From Zychaea mexicana (lineage: Eukaryota; Mucoromycota; Mucoromycetes; Mucorales; Lichtheimiaceae), in assembly GCF_025766255.1 (NCBI RefSeq), contig NW_026516674.1:579815-643814 (forward strand): a stretch of DNA of 64,000 nt. The letters run 5' to 3'. Positions 39,153-49,421 of this stretch are shown here, piece after piece. Both the position numbers and the translations under genes were made by a program. Positions within the stretch are counted from its first letter, which is position 1; each line of letters starts with the position of its first letter. The notes below the pieces were generated by a model. The model was not told the DNA's origin. It did no database searches and was given only the letters and a program-made list of their open reading frames with translations.

Positions 39153-39698
39153 AATTTTTTTTTTCAAAGACAAGCAAGGCCTTGCTGTATTGTAGGTCAG
39201 ATTATCCTGTTCTATCTTAAAAGACATTTTCGATTGTGATATATGTGCACACGTGTGTATGATACTACTGCTCTTTATTTCTTCGATATTGTCCTATCAT
39301 TCCTTCAGCAATCGAGGATGCCATGGTATCAATATTTATGTTTAAAAGATCAATTAGACAGTTTATTGTAGAGTATAATTTATAGAACGCTGATAAAGTG
39401 CGATTGGTGATGAAAGCATGCCCTGCAGTTGACAGGTGGGAGTTATAGCAAGAAACTAATTAAAAACTATACAAGAGCACTGGAGACATTAGGTATGGAC
39501 TAATATCTTTATTGTTAGACGAAAAATATCAGAGAACGAAACTTGTATGTAATACAGCTGCTCGCACTACCATTAGTGCTAGTGCAGGTTGCTGAATCAG
39601 ATACAAGCAGCGACACAAAAATGGCGGAGCCTGAAACTTAGACGCTATTGGCAAGCTCGAGATACGTTTGCCTGGACTCCCTCTTTTCATCCGCCAAC
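39153..39698. promoter_or_regulatory. Divergent promoter region, aminopeptidase P and eS8
   Basis: A 546-bp head-to-head spacer that must contain both promoters. No motif that I can name with confidence is visible. The eS8 ATG is followed after one base by an intron, so the 5' UTR lies here. Confidence 0.4.
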
Positions 39699-40863
39699 AT
39701 GGGTAATATATCAATATAGACGAGTACATCCATCCATCCATCCAACTAAACGTACTGACTGTGTTTCTCTCATCCAGGTATCAGTCGCGACTCCAGGCAC
39801 AAGAAAGCGTAAGTTTTCCAACAAAAAATCGAATCGATACGTCTTAAGCGAGATTCAACATTGTGGAAGAAATTGGGAGGAATGGGCCACCGGATATTGT
39901 CCCAAATCTCTCTGTCAACAATTTGACATTTGGAAATTTGGGAAAAAGGGGGAAGTAACAATTTGTGCATGCGTGAGTACTAATTACATTGTGCATCTCT
40001 TTAATTTATTACAGTGCCACCGGTGCTAGACGCTCTCACTACCGTAAGAAGAGAAAGTAAGCAATAATCGAGTTTTATTTTCCTCCCAAAATTGAACGAT
40101 CGTCGGTCCCAAAAATGTCAATTGGAAAATTAACCTTACGGTATAATAATTGCTACTGTTTAGGTTCGAGTTGGGCCGCCCTGCCGCCAACACCAAGCTT
40201 GGTGCTAAGCGTGTCCACACCGTCCGTACTCGTGGTGGTAACACCAAGTACAGAGCTTTGCGTTTGGAAGCCGGTAACTTTTCGTGGGCTTCTGAAGGTC
40301 AGGCCCGCAAGACCCGTGTCTTGACTGTCGTGTACAACGCCTCCAACAACGAGTTGGTCCGTACCAACACCTTGGTCAAGGGTGCCATCATCCAGGTCGA
40401 TGCCACTCCCTTCCGTCAGTACTACGAAGGTTTCTACGGTCTTCCTTTGGGCAAGAAGAAGCTCACTGAGGCCAAGGCTGCTGAATTCGATGCTGCTGTC
40501 AACGCCAAGTCTGAGCAGCGCAAGAAGAAGTGGGAAGAGCGCCGTGCTAACTCTGCCGTCGATTCTCTTTTGGATGACCAGTTCGCTGCCGGCCGTTTGT
40601 ATGGTAAGTAACATTAGAAAACAATGCTTGACTGTGTGGATAAAATCTCAATGAACATGCTTTAATAATCGATATCAATCACTTAGCCCGCATTGCCTCC
40701 CGTCCCGGTCAGTCTGGCCGCTGCGATGGTTACATCTTGGAAGGCAAGGAACTTGAATTCTATCTCAAGAAGATCAAGGTAAGAATTAGTTGTTTGACTG
40801 ACTACCGAAATTCATACATGTCTTGATCTGCTTACTTACTCTCTCTTGTAGTCTCGCAAGTAA
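39699..40863 (+). CDS. Small-subunit ribosomal protein eS8
   Basis: Six exons: 39699-39702, 39778-39808, 40015-40056, 40164-40603, 40687-40778 and 40852-40863, giving 206 residues. eS8 is a eukaryotic 40S protein. [48 protein letters not shown] and [20 protein letters not shown] match the family closely. Exon 1 holds only ATG plus one base, and the last exon only SRK plus the stop, so automatic models may miss both ends. Codon use is strongly biased toward C-ending codons (GTC, AAC, CGT/CGC), as expected for a highly expressed gene. The third intron region (39809-40014) is the longest; I looked for snoRNA boxes there and saw none. Confidence 0.96.
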
Positions 40864-42092
40864 ATTATTTTGCAAGCGTAGATTGGTATTTTGATGATGA
40901 TAATAAATTAGGATGGAAACTTTTTCCAAAAGAATATTTCGATTTGCTTTTATGTGTGATGCATTTGCGTGAAGTCCTTTGTTTTCAAAGTACATGTATA
41001 ATAGTTTGTGGCTTCAAAATGGATAAAGCAGTCTGCTCAATCGACGCCATACTAAAACCATCAACGATGCTTCAGGTTTGCAGTGTTTTGCACTTGAAGC
41101 CTTGGAATTTAAAAAAACAGATAAACTTTATAGGTACACCGATACAAAGATCCATTGACCAGTGTAACTTGTAGTTCATACATATGTGTTATCTTAGAAT
41201 CACTCATATTCTAAATATCAGCGATCTCAATACCACATCGTTCACTCGATAAGAGATAGAAAGTGAGTTGGTTATTTAACAACATTATTGTTCTTCCAAC
41301 CTCTTCCTTAATCCAAGACTATCAGTATCAGTTACCACAGCCGAAACATTTCCAAAAAAATTGATAGTACAACTTGCATCCTCTACCAACCGAGCAAACT
41401 TTATTATGTACACCGAATATCGTTATGCTATTGCGTGCGGAAAAAAAAAGATGCGAAGAGAAGAGATAATGCATTGGCGACGCACGGCGACAAAAACATG
41501 TACAGTCGATGATACTGTTGTATAGAAACAATCACCAGAAGAATGGTATAGTATTCGCCCGAGAAATTTGTTGTGATGTGATGCAAGTGCTCATACTTCA
41601 TCTCGATCAAAGGCAGTTTCAACATAGAAATTGAAACTTGAAAAACAGCAGTGCAAAGAAAAAAAGAGACGTTGGGAGATGTGTGCTTAAAAATGTTACT
41701 TGTTTGTTACTGTGTAAAACGCAAGGTCTGCTTTTGCACGGTTTTCAAACGTCGGTTTTCCCGTCGTCAGTATGACAGTTTTCCGGTTACATAAAGGGCT
41801 CACCGAGCGTTCGAGCTAACAGAAAGTCATGTTGATTGGTTTCTGGCTGATTGCAAAATGCTTCAAGATACTATCGATCAGATTGAGCAGTTTGATACTA
41901 AAAACGAATTTCACTATCTAAACAGCAAATTGCTTTGACGTCGATTTCAGATTGATTAAGGTTCAAGATATACTAAAAGTAATCTGATTCATTTTGCAGC
42001 TGATCTTTAAATTGACATTGTCTTTCCGTCCTCCTCCATTCCCCCTTTCCCTTTTCCCACTTGATATATTTACATACATACAATAGAAAATA
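40864..42092. other. Intergenic, upstream of phytochelatin synthase
   Basis: 1.2 kb of AT-rich DNA with A tracts near 41440 and 41655. The stretch just before 42093 is pyrimidine-rich, as at other starts in this window. Metal-responsive elements might be expected, but I could not identify any. No coding feature was recognised. Confidence 0.4.
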
Positions 42093-43798
42093 ATGTTCAA
42101 ACTGGCTGCTACTCAACGACATACCTCACGACACTTGATATCCTTAAGCACATTTTCAAATCGACGATTACCTCGACTCCTTCACACCACTTCAATACTT
42201 GCTTCACAGCAACCACAACAGCAAGTTCAACTACACCAACAGCAGCAACAGAATGAAGCAGTAACGACAGCACCTCCTCCTCCCTCTCCAAAACATAATG
42301 CTTTTCAAGATCTATTGGGATTAACAAGCCCTAGTCCGGATCTAAAGAACACATTTTATCAACGCCAATTACCAACGACATTGGTGCGATTCTCCTCCCA
42401 GGACGGTAAAAAGCTTTTTCGCTCGGCCATGGAGGCAGGTCATGCCGAAGGATTCTTTTCATTGACGGGTAACTTTACGACTCAGTCTGAGCCAGCATAC
42501 TGTGGCCCAAGTTCTTGTAAGTTCAAACTGTCTTTATTCACATGCTTCGTATGGGCAGTGTTCAATTTTATTCATGAAAACAACAATGAGTGTAGTGGCC
42601 ATGGTGCTGAATGCGCTTGAAGTGGATCCCAAACGACGCTGGAAAGGAAACTGGCGTTGGTATTCAGGTAAAAACCGCTTTTGTCAGAGAAATTCAAGCG
42701 CTGGTTGAACTCAATAGATGTATATACACAGACGAACTACTCGAATGCTGCTCCTCCAAAGAAGATATGAAAAAGAATGGCATAACATTCGACAAGTTTG
42801 CATGTCTGGCGAAATGCCATAGCGACGTAGTAGTGAAACGTGGCAACGACTTTACGCTAGAAGAGTTCAAGAAGGATGTGGAAAACGTAACGACTCGGTC
42901 GGATGAGTTTATTGTCATTTCGTTTTCGAGAAAGACACTCGGACAGACGGGCGACGGCCATTTCTCGCCCATTGGGGCCTACAATCCAGAGACGCAGATG
43001 GTGTTGGTGCTGGACACGGCACGATACAAGTATCCTAGCTATTGGTGTCCTATTGAGACGCTGTACGAATCCATGAAGCCAATTGACAAAGAGACCGGTC
43101 GACCGCGCGGATACTTTTTATTAAGCTACGACGCTGACCATCCTCCCATCAGCCTTTGCGGTGTACAGCAGAAAAGACCAAAGAACAATAACAATACGGC
43201 CACCATCGAAAACAATCACTCATCATCGTCATCACCATCATCATTATCATCATCACAACACCCACTAGCACAGCAAGGCGTTGCACCGGTAGCATTGAAT
43301 TGGTCAACGCTTGCCAAAAGTTTCTGCAAACGAATTCCCGAAAATATGTGGATTGAGAAACCACGGACTTTGGAGCATGTTGTTCAGCTGGTGCTGAGAA
43401 ACGTGCCGCCGGAGTATACCGTGATCCTCGCCAACCAATCCTTCCGCCAGTCGCCCAACGAATACATCGACAAGCTACTCCAAGACACTGCCCAATCCGC
43501 TTTATACCCCATTGTGCTGGATGCACTCTACAGCCCGGACAACAAGAACAACGGACGTCTCGACGTCGTCGACCACCATGCTGCGTTTGCCACTCTGTTT
43601 GTGCTGGGATCTCCTCGCATGCTGTATACATCGCTTCCACGTGATCTGCAAGAGACGCTTGATCGATATAGAAAGGACGAGTACATGAGCGACGTGGTGA
43701 AGCGGGAAGTAGATAGAATCTCTGTAGAGGTCACCGAGTTGACAAAGACGTTCTGTACATGTGGTCCTGGATGGACTGATCCTTTGAAAGAGTGTTAA
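42093..43798 (+). CDS. Phytochelatin synthase
   Basis: Three exons, 42093-42516, 42596-42667 and 42732-43798, give 520 residues. The enzyme is a Cys protease-like transpeptidase that joins gamma-Glu-Cys units from glutathione into phytochelatins, which bind cadmium, zinc and arsenic. The N-terminal catalytic domain shows the nucleophile in PAYCGPSS, then AMVLNALEVDP and RWKGNWRWYS across introns, FACLAKCHSD, the catalytic His in GHFSPIGAYNP and the catalytic Asp in LDTARYKYPSYW. All three catalytic residues are present. About 90 residues precede the domain: first a basic, Ser/Arg-rich segment like a mitochondrial presequence (MFKLAATQRHTSRHLISLS), then a Gln run and a Pro run. The C-terminal region is variable and ends with cysteines (TFCTCGPGWTDPLKEC). 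Confidence 0.93.
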
Positions 43799-44031
43799 AA
43801 AAATAGATTTTTTACAGAACAAAAAAAGAAGAAGAAACAGATGCGTGTGTGTGTGTGTGTGAGTTTATTTTTTGTTTGTCATACTATTTGACCATTTTTC
43901 TCACTTGCCTATTTCGGCTCCTCTTTCTACATTCAATTGCAACCACCAATAATAATTATAATAACTCACCTTTCTTTCTTCCTTCCTTCCCCCACCAACG
44001 CATTACACACTCACAAAAATAATTCAAGCCA

Positions 44032-45456
44032 ATGCCTTCACCACCAAAACCATGGGAGCAGAATTCCGGCTCTGCGGCAACAGCAGCTACGAGTGCAATC
44101 ACTTCTCCTTCTGCTGCTGCTGCTGCTGCAACAACATCCGGCTTTGATTCATTTTCTTCTGATGCTCCAGCTGTCCCCGCAAGATCGACTGCTACAAATG
44201 CGCTTAATCGACCAGGGAGTAAGCCACATCGTTCTAGTACTCGCTTTTGTTCTCCATTGTCGCAGTAAACAGAGCAAAGTTGTATTAAACGATTTCTTTT
44301 TTCTATTCAATGTAAATTAGCACTCGGCACAACGACGGGTTATGGAAGCACTGGCTACGGTACAACAGGCTATGGAACGACAGGCTATGGTACTACAGGC
44401 TATGGTTCAACAGGCTATGGCTCAACAGGCTATGGTGGCTACGGTGGCTACGGTAGCAGTTATGGTGGTGGCTACGGCGGTTACGGTGGTCTTGGTAGCA
44501 GCTACGGCGGTTATGGAGGTGGCTACAACAGATTCGGCAGCAGCTATGGTGGCTATGGCGGCGGCTATGGCAACCGTTTTGGAGGAGGGGGCATGTACGG
44601 CAACCGGATGGGCGGACCCGAAGGAGAAATGCCCCTTACACAGCGCATGGAAGCCGGCACACGACCAGCCTTTGAAGTCATTGAACAGATCGTCGGTGCT
44701 TTTGGAGGGTTTGCACAAATGCTCGACTCGACGTTTATGGCGACCCACTCGAGTTTCATGGCCATGATGGGCATGGCAGAACAACTCGGCTTCTTGCGCA
44801 GCTATCTCGGCCAGGTGTTTAGCGTCTTTGCGATCTATCGTCTCGTCAAGAAATACATCAACAAGGCCTTGGGTCGTGTTGAGGCAGGCCGACCTACCGA
44901 AATGAATTTCATGGAGTTCCAACAATTTGAAAACAAGGCTGCTGGACAGGCCGCAGGACCCAAGATCTCTAAAAAGCCTATCCTGATCTTTTTGTTCATG
45001 GTCGTCGGCTTGCCTTACTTGATGCACAAACTGATCCAGTTGATCACACACAAGCAGCAGCTGGAGCAGCAGAATAACCCGCAAATGAGCGATCCCATGA
45101 TGGCGTCGTTGGGCAAGATCGACCCGGCCAAGCTCGAGTTTGCGCGCGCTACGTACGACTTTGGGGCTGAATCACAGATGGAGTTGTCGCTCAAAAAGGG
45201 CGATATTGTTGCCATTCTGTCAAAAACTGACCCAGTAACGAACCAGCAGAGCCAGTGGTGGCGAGGACGACTGCGTGATGGACGCATGGGCATGTTCCCG
45301 GCCAATTATGTCGAGATTGTGCAAAAAGCAGGAGCAACACAAGCTGCCATAGACGAATCGGCTGCCCAACCAGATGAGAAGCCACAACCATCCACACCTA
45401 CACCTACTACTACCACCACGACCACCACCACCACTAGCTCATCATCTCCACAGTAA
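44032..45456 (+). CDS. Peroxin-13 (Pex13), peroxisomal import docking protein with SH3 domain
   Basis: Two exons, 44032-44218 and 44321-45456, give 440 residues. Pex13 sits in the peroxisomal membrane, docks the Pex5 and Pex7 receptors with Pex14, and its YG-rich part is reported to form a selective mesh in the import pore. The order seen is a Pro/Ala/Ser N-terminus, about 85 residues of GYG and GSSYGG repeats (44335-44600), then the helical core (AFEVIEQIVGAFGGFAQMLD, QLGFLRSYLGQVFSVFAIYR). A transmembrane span (PILIFLFMVVGLPYLMHKLI) comes next, and finally an SH3 domain (ARATYDFGAESQMELSLKKG, WWRGRLRDGRMGMFPANYVE). The tail is a Thr run coded by ACC/ACT repeats. It converges on the MSP-domain gene, with 189 bp between stops. 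Confidence 0.95.
44335..44600 (+). repeat. GYG-coding tandem repeat within the Pex13 gene
   Basis: At least seven units close to GGC TAT GG(A/T) A(C)(G/T) AC(T/A) run in a row at 44338-44440, then looser GGY/TAY-rich units continue to about 44600. They code for the Tyr-Gly-rich domain. The unit length is a multiple of three, so length changes would keep the reading frame. Confidence 0.8.
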
Positions 45457-45645
45457 TAGCCGTTCCATATTACACTACGATTCCCCATTTCATTCACTAT
45501 TATTATTATTCTCCCACACACCCGCCATAGTATATATATATATATATTATCTTTCTTCTGTACATGCCTCATTTTATAAAAAACAATAACAACAAAACAT
45601 CTGGTGATACCGTGCTATTTGTCAATAGAAAAACTCGCAATTATT

Positions 45646-46959
45646 TCACATAAATCGTATCTTTAATCTTGTTTCCCGTACAATAACCTGATCCGGCCAC
45701 TGTTCAACCAGCATTTCCAGCCATTTCCGACGCGTTGAATCCGGTTGTGCTTGGATCCAAGCGTCCACCTGGGTATTCCGTTGAATGACGGCCCAGCGTA
45801 CCAGTATCTTATCCTTGAGAATCTCGTTTGGCGCCAACTCGCCGGGCACGTGATTCAAAAACAACATAATGTCCATTTGATCTGTCGCAATCATCCGACC
45901 CGCACTGGGCCTGACGAAATAGCGTTCCATCAGACTTGACTGACTTTCCGAAGCAGCAGCAGCAGCTGGCCATCTGCTGCTGGGTGTGTGCAATAACAAA
46001 GTGTCTGACGAGTGACGACGACTGCGTGCGCGTTGGAGTCTGGCATTGCTTGTCAGAAACTTGAATACAATAATGTGGTCGTCCGGTGTGACATTTTGGA
46101 GCGAAAAAGTCAATGTTTGTCCACGCTGCAAGGGCGATTTGAAACACAAATGCGCCCGTTTCTTGTGATGTTTTTTCTTTTTTGTCTTTATCGCTGTCTG
46201 TTCATCATTGTCGTCGTCGTCGTCGTCGTCTTTGTTGTCGTCCAATGGAGTGGTGAACACCGTTGGCTCGTCGGCTTCTTGTTCGTGTTGGATAATGCTG
46301 CTGCGCCGCAACCCGCCGTCCTGTTGCATGATGATGTCCAAGTACGGAGGCGAGGCCGGTGGCAGCGGAGGTGCATTTCGGAACCTCGGGACAGGACTTG
46401 GCTCAATAAACGTGACGCGTTCCAAAGAGTGTCGTTGACGTCGTTGTCGTCGTCGCTCGGCCACGGCTTGTGCGTCTCTCAGCAAGATGCCCTTGTCGTC
46501 GTTTCGGGCTCGTCGTGAGGAGGGTGCTGCTGTTGTAATGATGATTTTTTCAGAGAGCTCTTTGTTGTACTGTTCCTGTCCTGCAACAACCTCGTTAACA
46601 TCTTCTTTGCTGCTGCTGCTGTTGTTGTTGTTGTTGTCGTGCTTGGACGAGGGTGTCTCAGTGGTAGCCGTATTCGTACTGCTGAATGAAGGGAGAAGGA
46701 AACGTTTGAATTTGGTATAGGAGACCAAGGATGAGGCGGACGAGGAGGCGGATGACGATATTACTGAGGACATGTCGTCGTCTTTCGTTTTGTTGCTCGT
46801 ACAAAGAGCCCCCGTACTGCTGCGTCGCCAGCTCTTTAAGCTCTTCCAAAAGCTGACTTTGGTGGGTTGCTTGGCTGTCATGGATAGAAACGACCGACCG
46901 CTTTTTGCGCTGGTCGTGCTTTTTTCGCTGTACATGGATGCCGCATACTGCTTTCTCAT
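45646..46959 (-). CDS. Protein with C-terminal MSP (VAP-like) domain
   Basis: A single exon on the minus strand encodes 437 residues from ATG 46959 (MRKQYAASMYSEKS). The first 300 residues are Ser/Asp/Arg-rich and look disordered, with Asn, Ser and Asp runs coded by triplet repeats (near 46220 and 46620). The C-terminal 140 residues resemble the MSP fold of VAP proteins: HLCFKSPLQRGQTLTFSLQN, VTPDDHIIVFKFLTSN, YFVRPSAGRMIATDQMDIML and KDKILVRWAVI. VAP proteins anchor FFAT-motif partners at the ER, but no transmembrane tail is seen here, so a VAP role is not implied. Low-complexity inserts inside the domain (around SRRHSSDTLL) are unusual. The downstream neighbour Pex13 is convergent. Confidence 0.72.
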   Translation of the reverse strand: MRKQYAASMYSEKSTTSAKSGRSFLSMTAKQPTKVSFWKSLKSWRRSSTGALCTSNKTKDDDMSSVISSSASSSASSLVSYTKFKRFLLPSFSSTNTATTETPSSKHDNNNNNSSSSKEDVNEVVAGQEQYNKELSEKIIITTAAPSSRRARNDDKGILLRDAQAVAERRRQRRQRHSLERVTFIEPSPVPRFRNAPPLPPASPPYLDIIMQQDGGLRRSSIIQHEQEADEPTVFTTPLDDNKDDDDDDDNDEQTAIKTKKKKHHKKRAHLCFKSPLQRGQTLTFSLQNVTPDDHIIVFKFLTSNARLQRARSRRHSSDTLLLHTPSSRWPAAAAASESQSSLMERYFVRPSAGRMIATDQMDIMLFLNHVPGELAPNEILKDKILVRWAVIQRNTQVDAWIQAQPDSTRRKWLEMLVEQWPDQVIVRETRLKIRFM

Positions 46960-47365
46960 TATTGTGTGGGGTGTGGGGTGGAGGGGGGAAAGGGGTGGAA
47001 AGAGGAAAAGGGGAGAAGAAAGGCGCACGTTCTCTCCACTCTTGCTTAAACTGCACATAAAAAAGACACACATCGGAAAGTCCAAGAATTGGGGGAAAAA
47101 GCATGAAAAAAGAAAAAACACAGGGAACTTTAAAGCAGATAATGTTTATTGTTTATCTCGAGGATAGTGGTGGTGGTAGCAGGTATTGGCAGCAAGTAGC
47201 AAATAATGATGGTGGGTAGTACTATCTACTTTGTACGTAAGAGTGTGGTGGGCGGAGCAGGGTCATTGTTTGCGGTCTGATGACAAACGTAGAATGGGTG
47301 GTTGACGATGGTAATAGTAGTGGTAGTAGTAGTAGTAGTAGTAGTAATAATAATGAAATGTATGC
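46960..47365. other. Intergenic with G-rich and ATT/GTA repeats
   Basis: Upstream of the MSP gene the plus strand is G-rich (about 46975-47010), which reads as a C-rich 5' leader on the minus strand. A GTA/GTG triplet run (47315-47345) lies near the end of the caleosin gene. No other feature is seen. Confidence 0.45.
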
Positions 47366-49421
47366 TTATGGAGGACATGTTGGACACAGATACTCCAAGG
47401 CCGGCTGCGTTACCATCCGGGTTTGAGGGTCGTGTAGGATCGAATAAGTCAAGATCCATTGCAGCCGATGTGCCAGCCTATAACAACAACAACAAACAAA
47501 GCCAGCCATCCCCCCCCCGATATGTTAAAAGAAAAAGCTCACTTTTTTTGTTGTTGCGTTACTAAACTCACCATAGCCGTAGTTGCCACCATCGCAGGGT
47601 AGTTTTCTCTGCCCCACGAAGAGCACGGAACCCGTCCCAGAAAGTCAAGCCGCGCATCGAGTTCTTGCTGCGACCATACAGATCGACCCACTTGCTTACT
47701 TGCTCACGACGCTGGATCAACAATGTGTTGTTGTGGTAGTGTGCCAATGCCTGGGCGACTCGCTCCGTGTAGATGGGCAGGCTGAACCAGTCCCGTACGG
47801 AGCGAGGATGGTGCGGTAATGTCGTCAAGGGCGACAGACGAAGATGCATGATCAGCGTGGCAGGAATAGCAAACATCCAATGGTATCCAAGTTCACGGAG
47901 TGCTTATCAAGAGAGAGCAGTGGTGTTATTGTTGTTGCATGCGCTTGTCTGTTTACAAAACAATAATGTGCTGCATTCCTTACATGTAAATGTATCCAGC
48001 ATGGTAATCTTTCCGCGATGCTTCTTGTCAAAATACGCCACGCGCTTTGACACTTCTTGTTCGCCGACAACCTCCTCATCGACATTGTTGGTACAGGAGG
48101 CAGAAGACGAAGAGGAGGCAGCAGCAGCAGCAGCAACAACGATGGCGTTCGAAGAAGCTTTTGTAGGAAGCACATAGGAGTTTTCGTCTACTATGAGAAT
48201 GTTCTCTTCTTTATCTTCTTCTTGTCTCTTGTGCTGTTGTTGTTGTTGTTGTTTTTGCTCCTCCTTGTTGGTTTCTGCTTCTTTCTCCTTGCTACGCTCT
48301 TTGTTGTTACTATTGTTTCGCTCTTGGGCCACCTCCCTACTGTCTCGTGACGACGGCGGTGGAGATGATGATGTTGATGGTACCACCACCAACGGTGGAG
48401 GCGCCTCCTTATGATCTTCGCGTCGCAAAGAAAAAGAAGCCACTGACAGCTCCTCAACACTCCTTGTCGTCAAACTATAATCGCTGGCACTGAGTGGGAC
48501 GGAGGAGGGGGATGTGGGCGATATGGGTGGAGACGGGCCTGGAGCGGCAGCGGGTACAACGACAATGGAGGCTGAAAAAAAAAAAAAGAAATTATTCAAC
48601 CGCTACTTTTCAATATGCACAAGGCCATGGTAATACCAAAAAAAAAAAAAAAAAAAAAAGAAAGAAATTACGCCCGGACGGTGCTTCTTACATGATTGTT
48701 TGTTGGCAAATACGCCAGAAGGCGGGGTCGTAGGCTTTGGCGAAGAGACAGCCCGCTGTCGTTGTTCAATCGATGCTGCTCTAGTACGATCGAATGAGGC
48801 CCGCTGTCGGTCATAATGGTCCAAATTGGATGTGGTAGAAGTCTTGCGCGACCGATAGCCGTCATGTGGTGCAATGATAGATCTGTCAGCCGTTTTCTCA
48901 GGCCGCGCATGATGCTGGTGGCTACTACTAGTACTCGTGCCGATGGACGACGATTGAAAGTCACTAAACTTGCTATCTTTGGTGCTGCTCGTAGCAGAGG
49001 GCTTCATGAGAGCGTCGTGGAATTCGTCCTCGTCTGTTTCGGTTGTGGTCAGACTGGACTGTGACAGATTGCTGGTTGACGACGTATTCTTCATGTTGTG
49101 TGCATCATCATCCACAACGTCCTCGTCGTCGTCGTCGCCCGAACCAGCAGTGCCCGTGGCATGATGATTGTCCTTTTTGCCTCTAGCACGCTAAGTATAC
49201 ATCAATGGAGAGGCCGAGGCGAGGCGATGTATATACAGAAAAGAAACAAAAAAAAAAGTGGCGATATATATTTTTATCTTTAAGGGGAACCTGTTTCTCT
49301 CATGTGTTGGCTCTGTTACTGTTGTGTCGAGTCGTACCTGCAGGAAATGGCGAACCTTTCTTCCGGCTCGTTTTGTGAAGCCTCGCTTTACGGTCGTCTT
49401 CTTTTCGTCGGGGGTTGCCAT
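47366..49421 (-). CDS. Caleosin-domain protein with long disordered N-terminus and degenerate EF-hand
   Basis: Five exons on the minus strand: 49338-49421, 48692-49190, 47984-48571, 47572-47902 and 47366-47477, giving 537 residues. Caleosins are lipid-droplet or membrane proteins with one EF-hand and, in many, haem peroxygenase activity. About the first 350 residues are basic at the start, then Ser/Asp/Gln/Glu-rich with Gln, Ala and Ser runs. The C-terminal 170 residues follow the caleosin order: RVAYFDKKHRGKITMLDTF (EF-hand position), LRELGYHWMFAIPATLIMHL (hydrophobic region), FSLPIYTERVAQALAHYH, LTFWDGFRALRG and a final exon reading WLAHRLQWILTYSILHDPQ. The EF loop keeps Asp at positions 1 and 12 and Gly at 6, but positions 3 and 5 are Lys and Arg, so calcium binding is doubtful. 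The His before the loop is Arg. A peroxygenase role is therefore uncertain. Confidence 0.75.

Noticed and set aside
39809..40014. Open frame and possible snoRNA in the second intron of the eS8 gene
   Set aside because: Ribosomal protein introns often host snoRNAs, but no C/D or H/ACA box pair was visible, and the open frame is intronic.
47226..47459. Minus-strand ORF reading MDLDLFDPTRPSNPDG
   Set aside because: It is a shifted frame of the last caleosin exon; the phase-correct frame gives the expected WLAHRLQWILTY segment.
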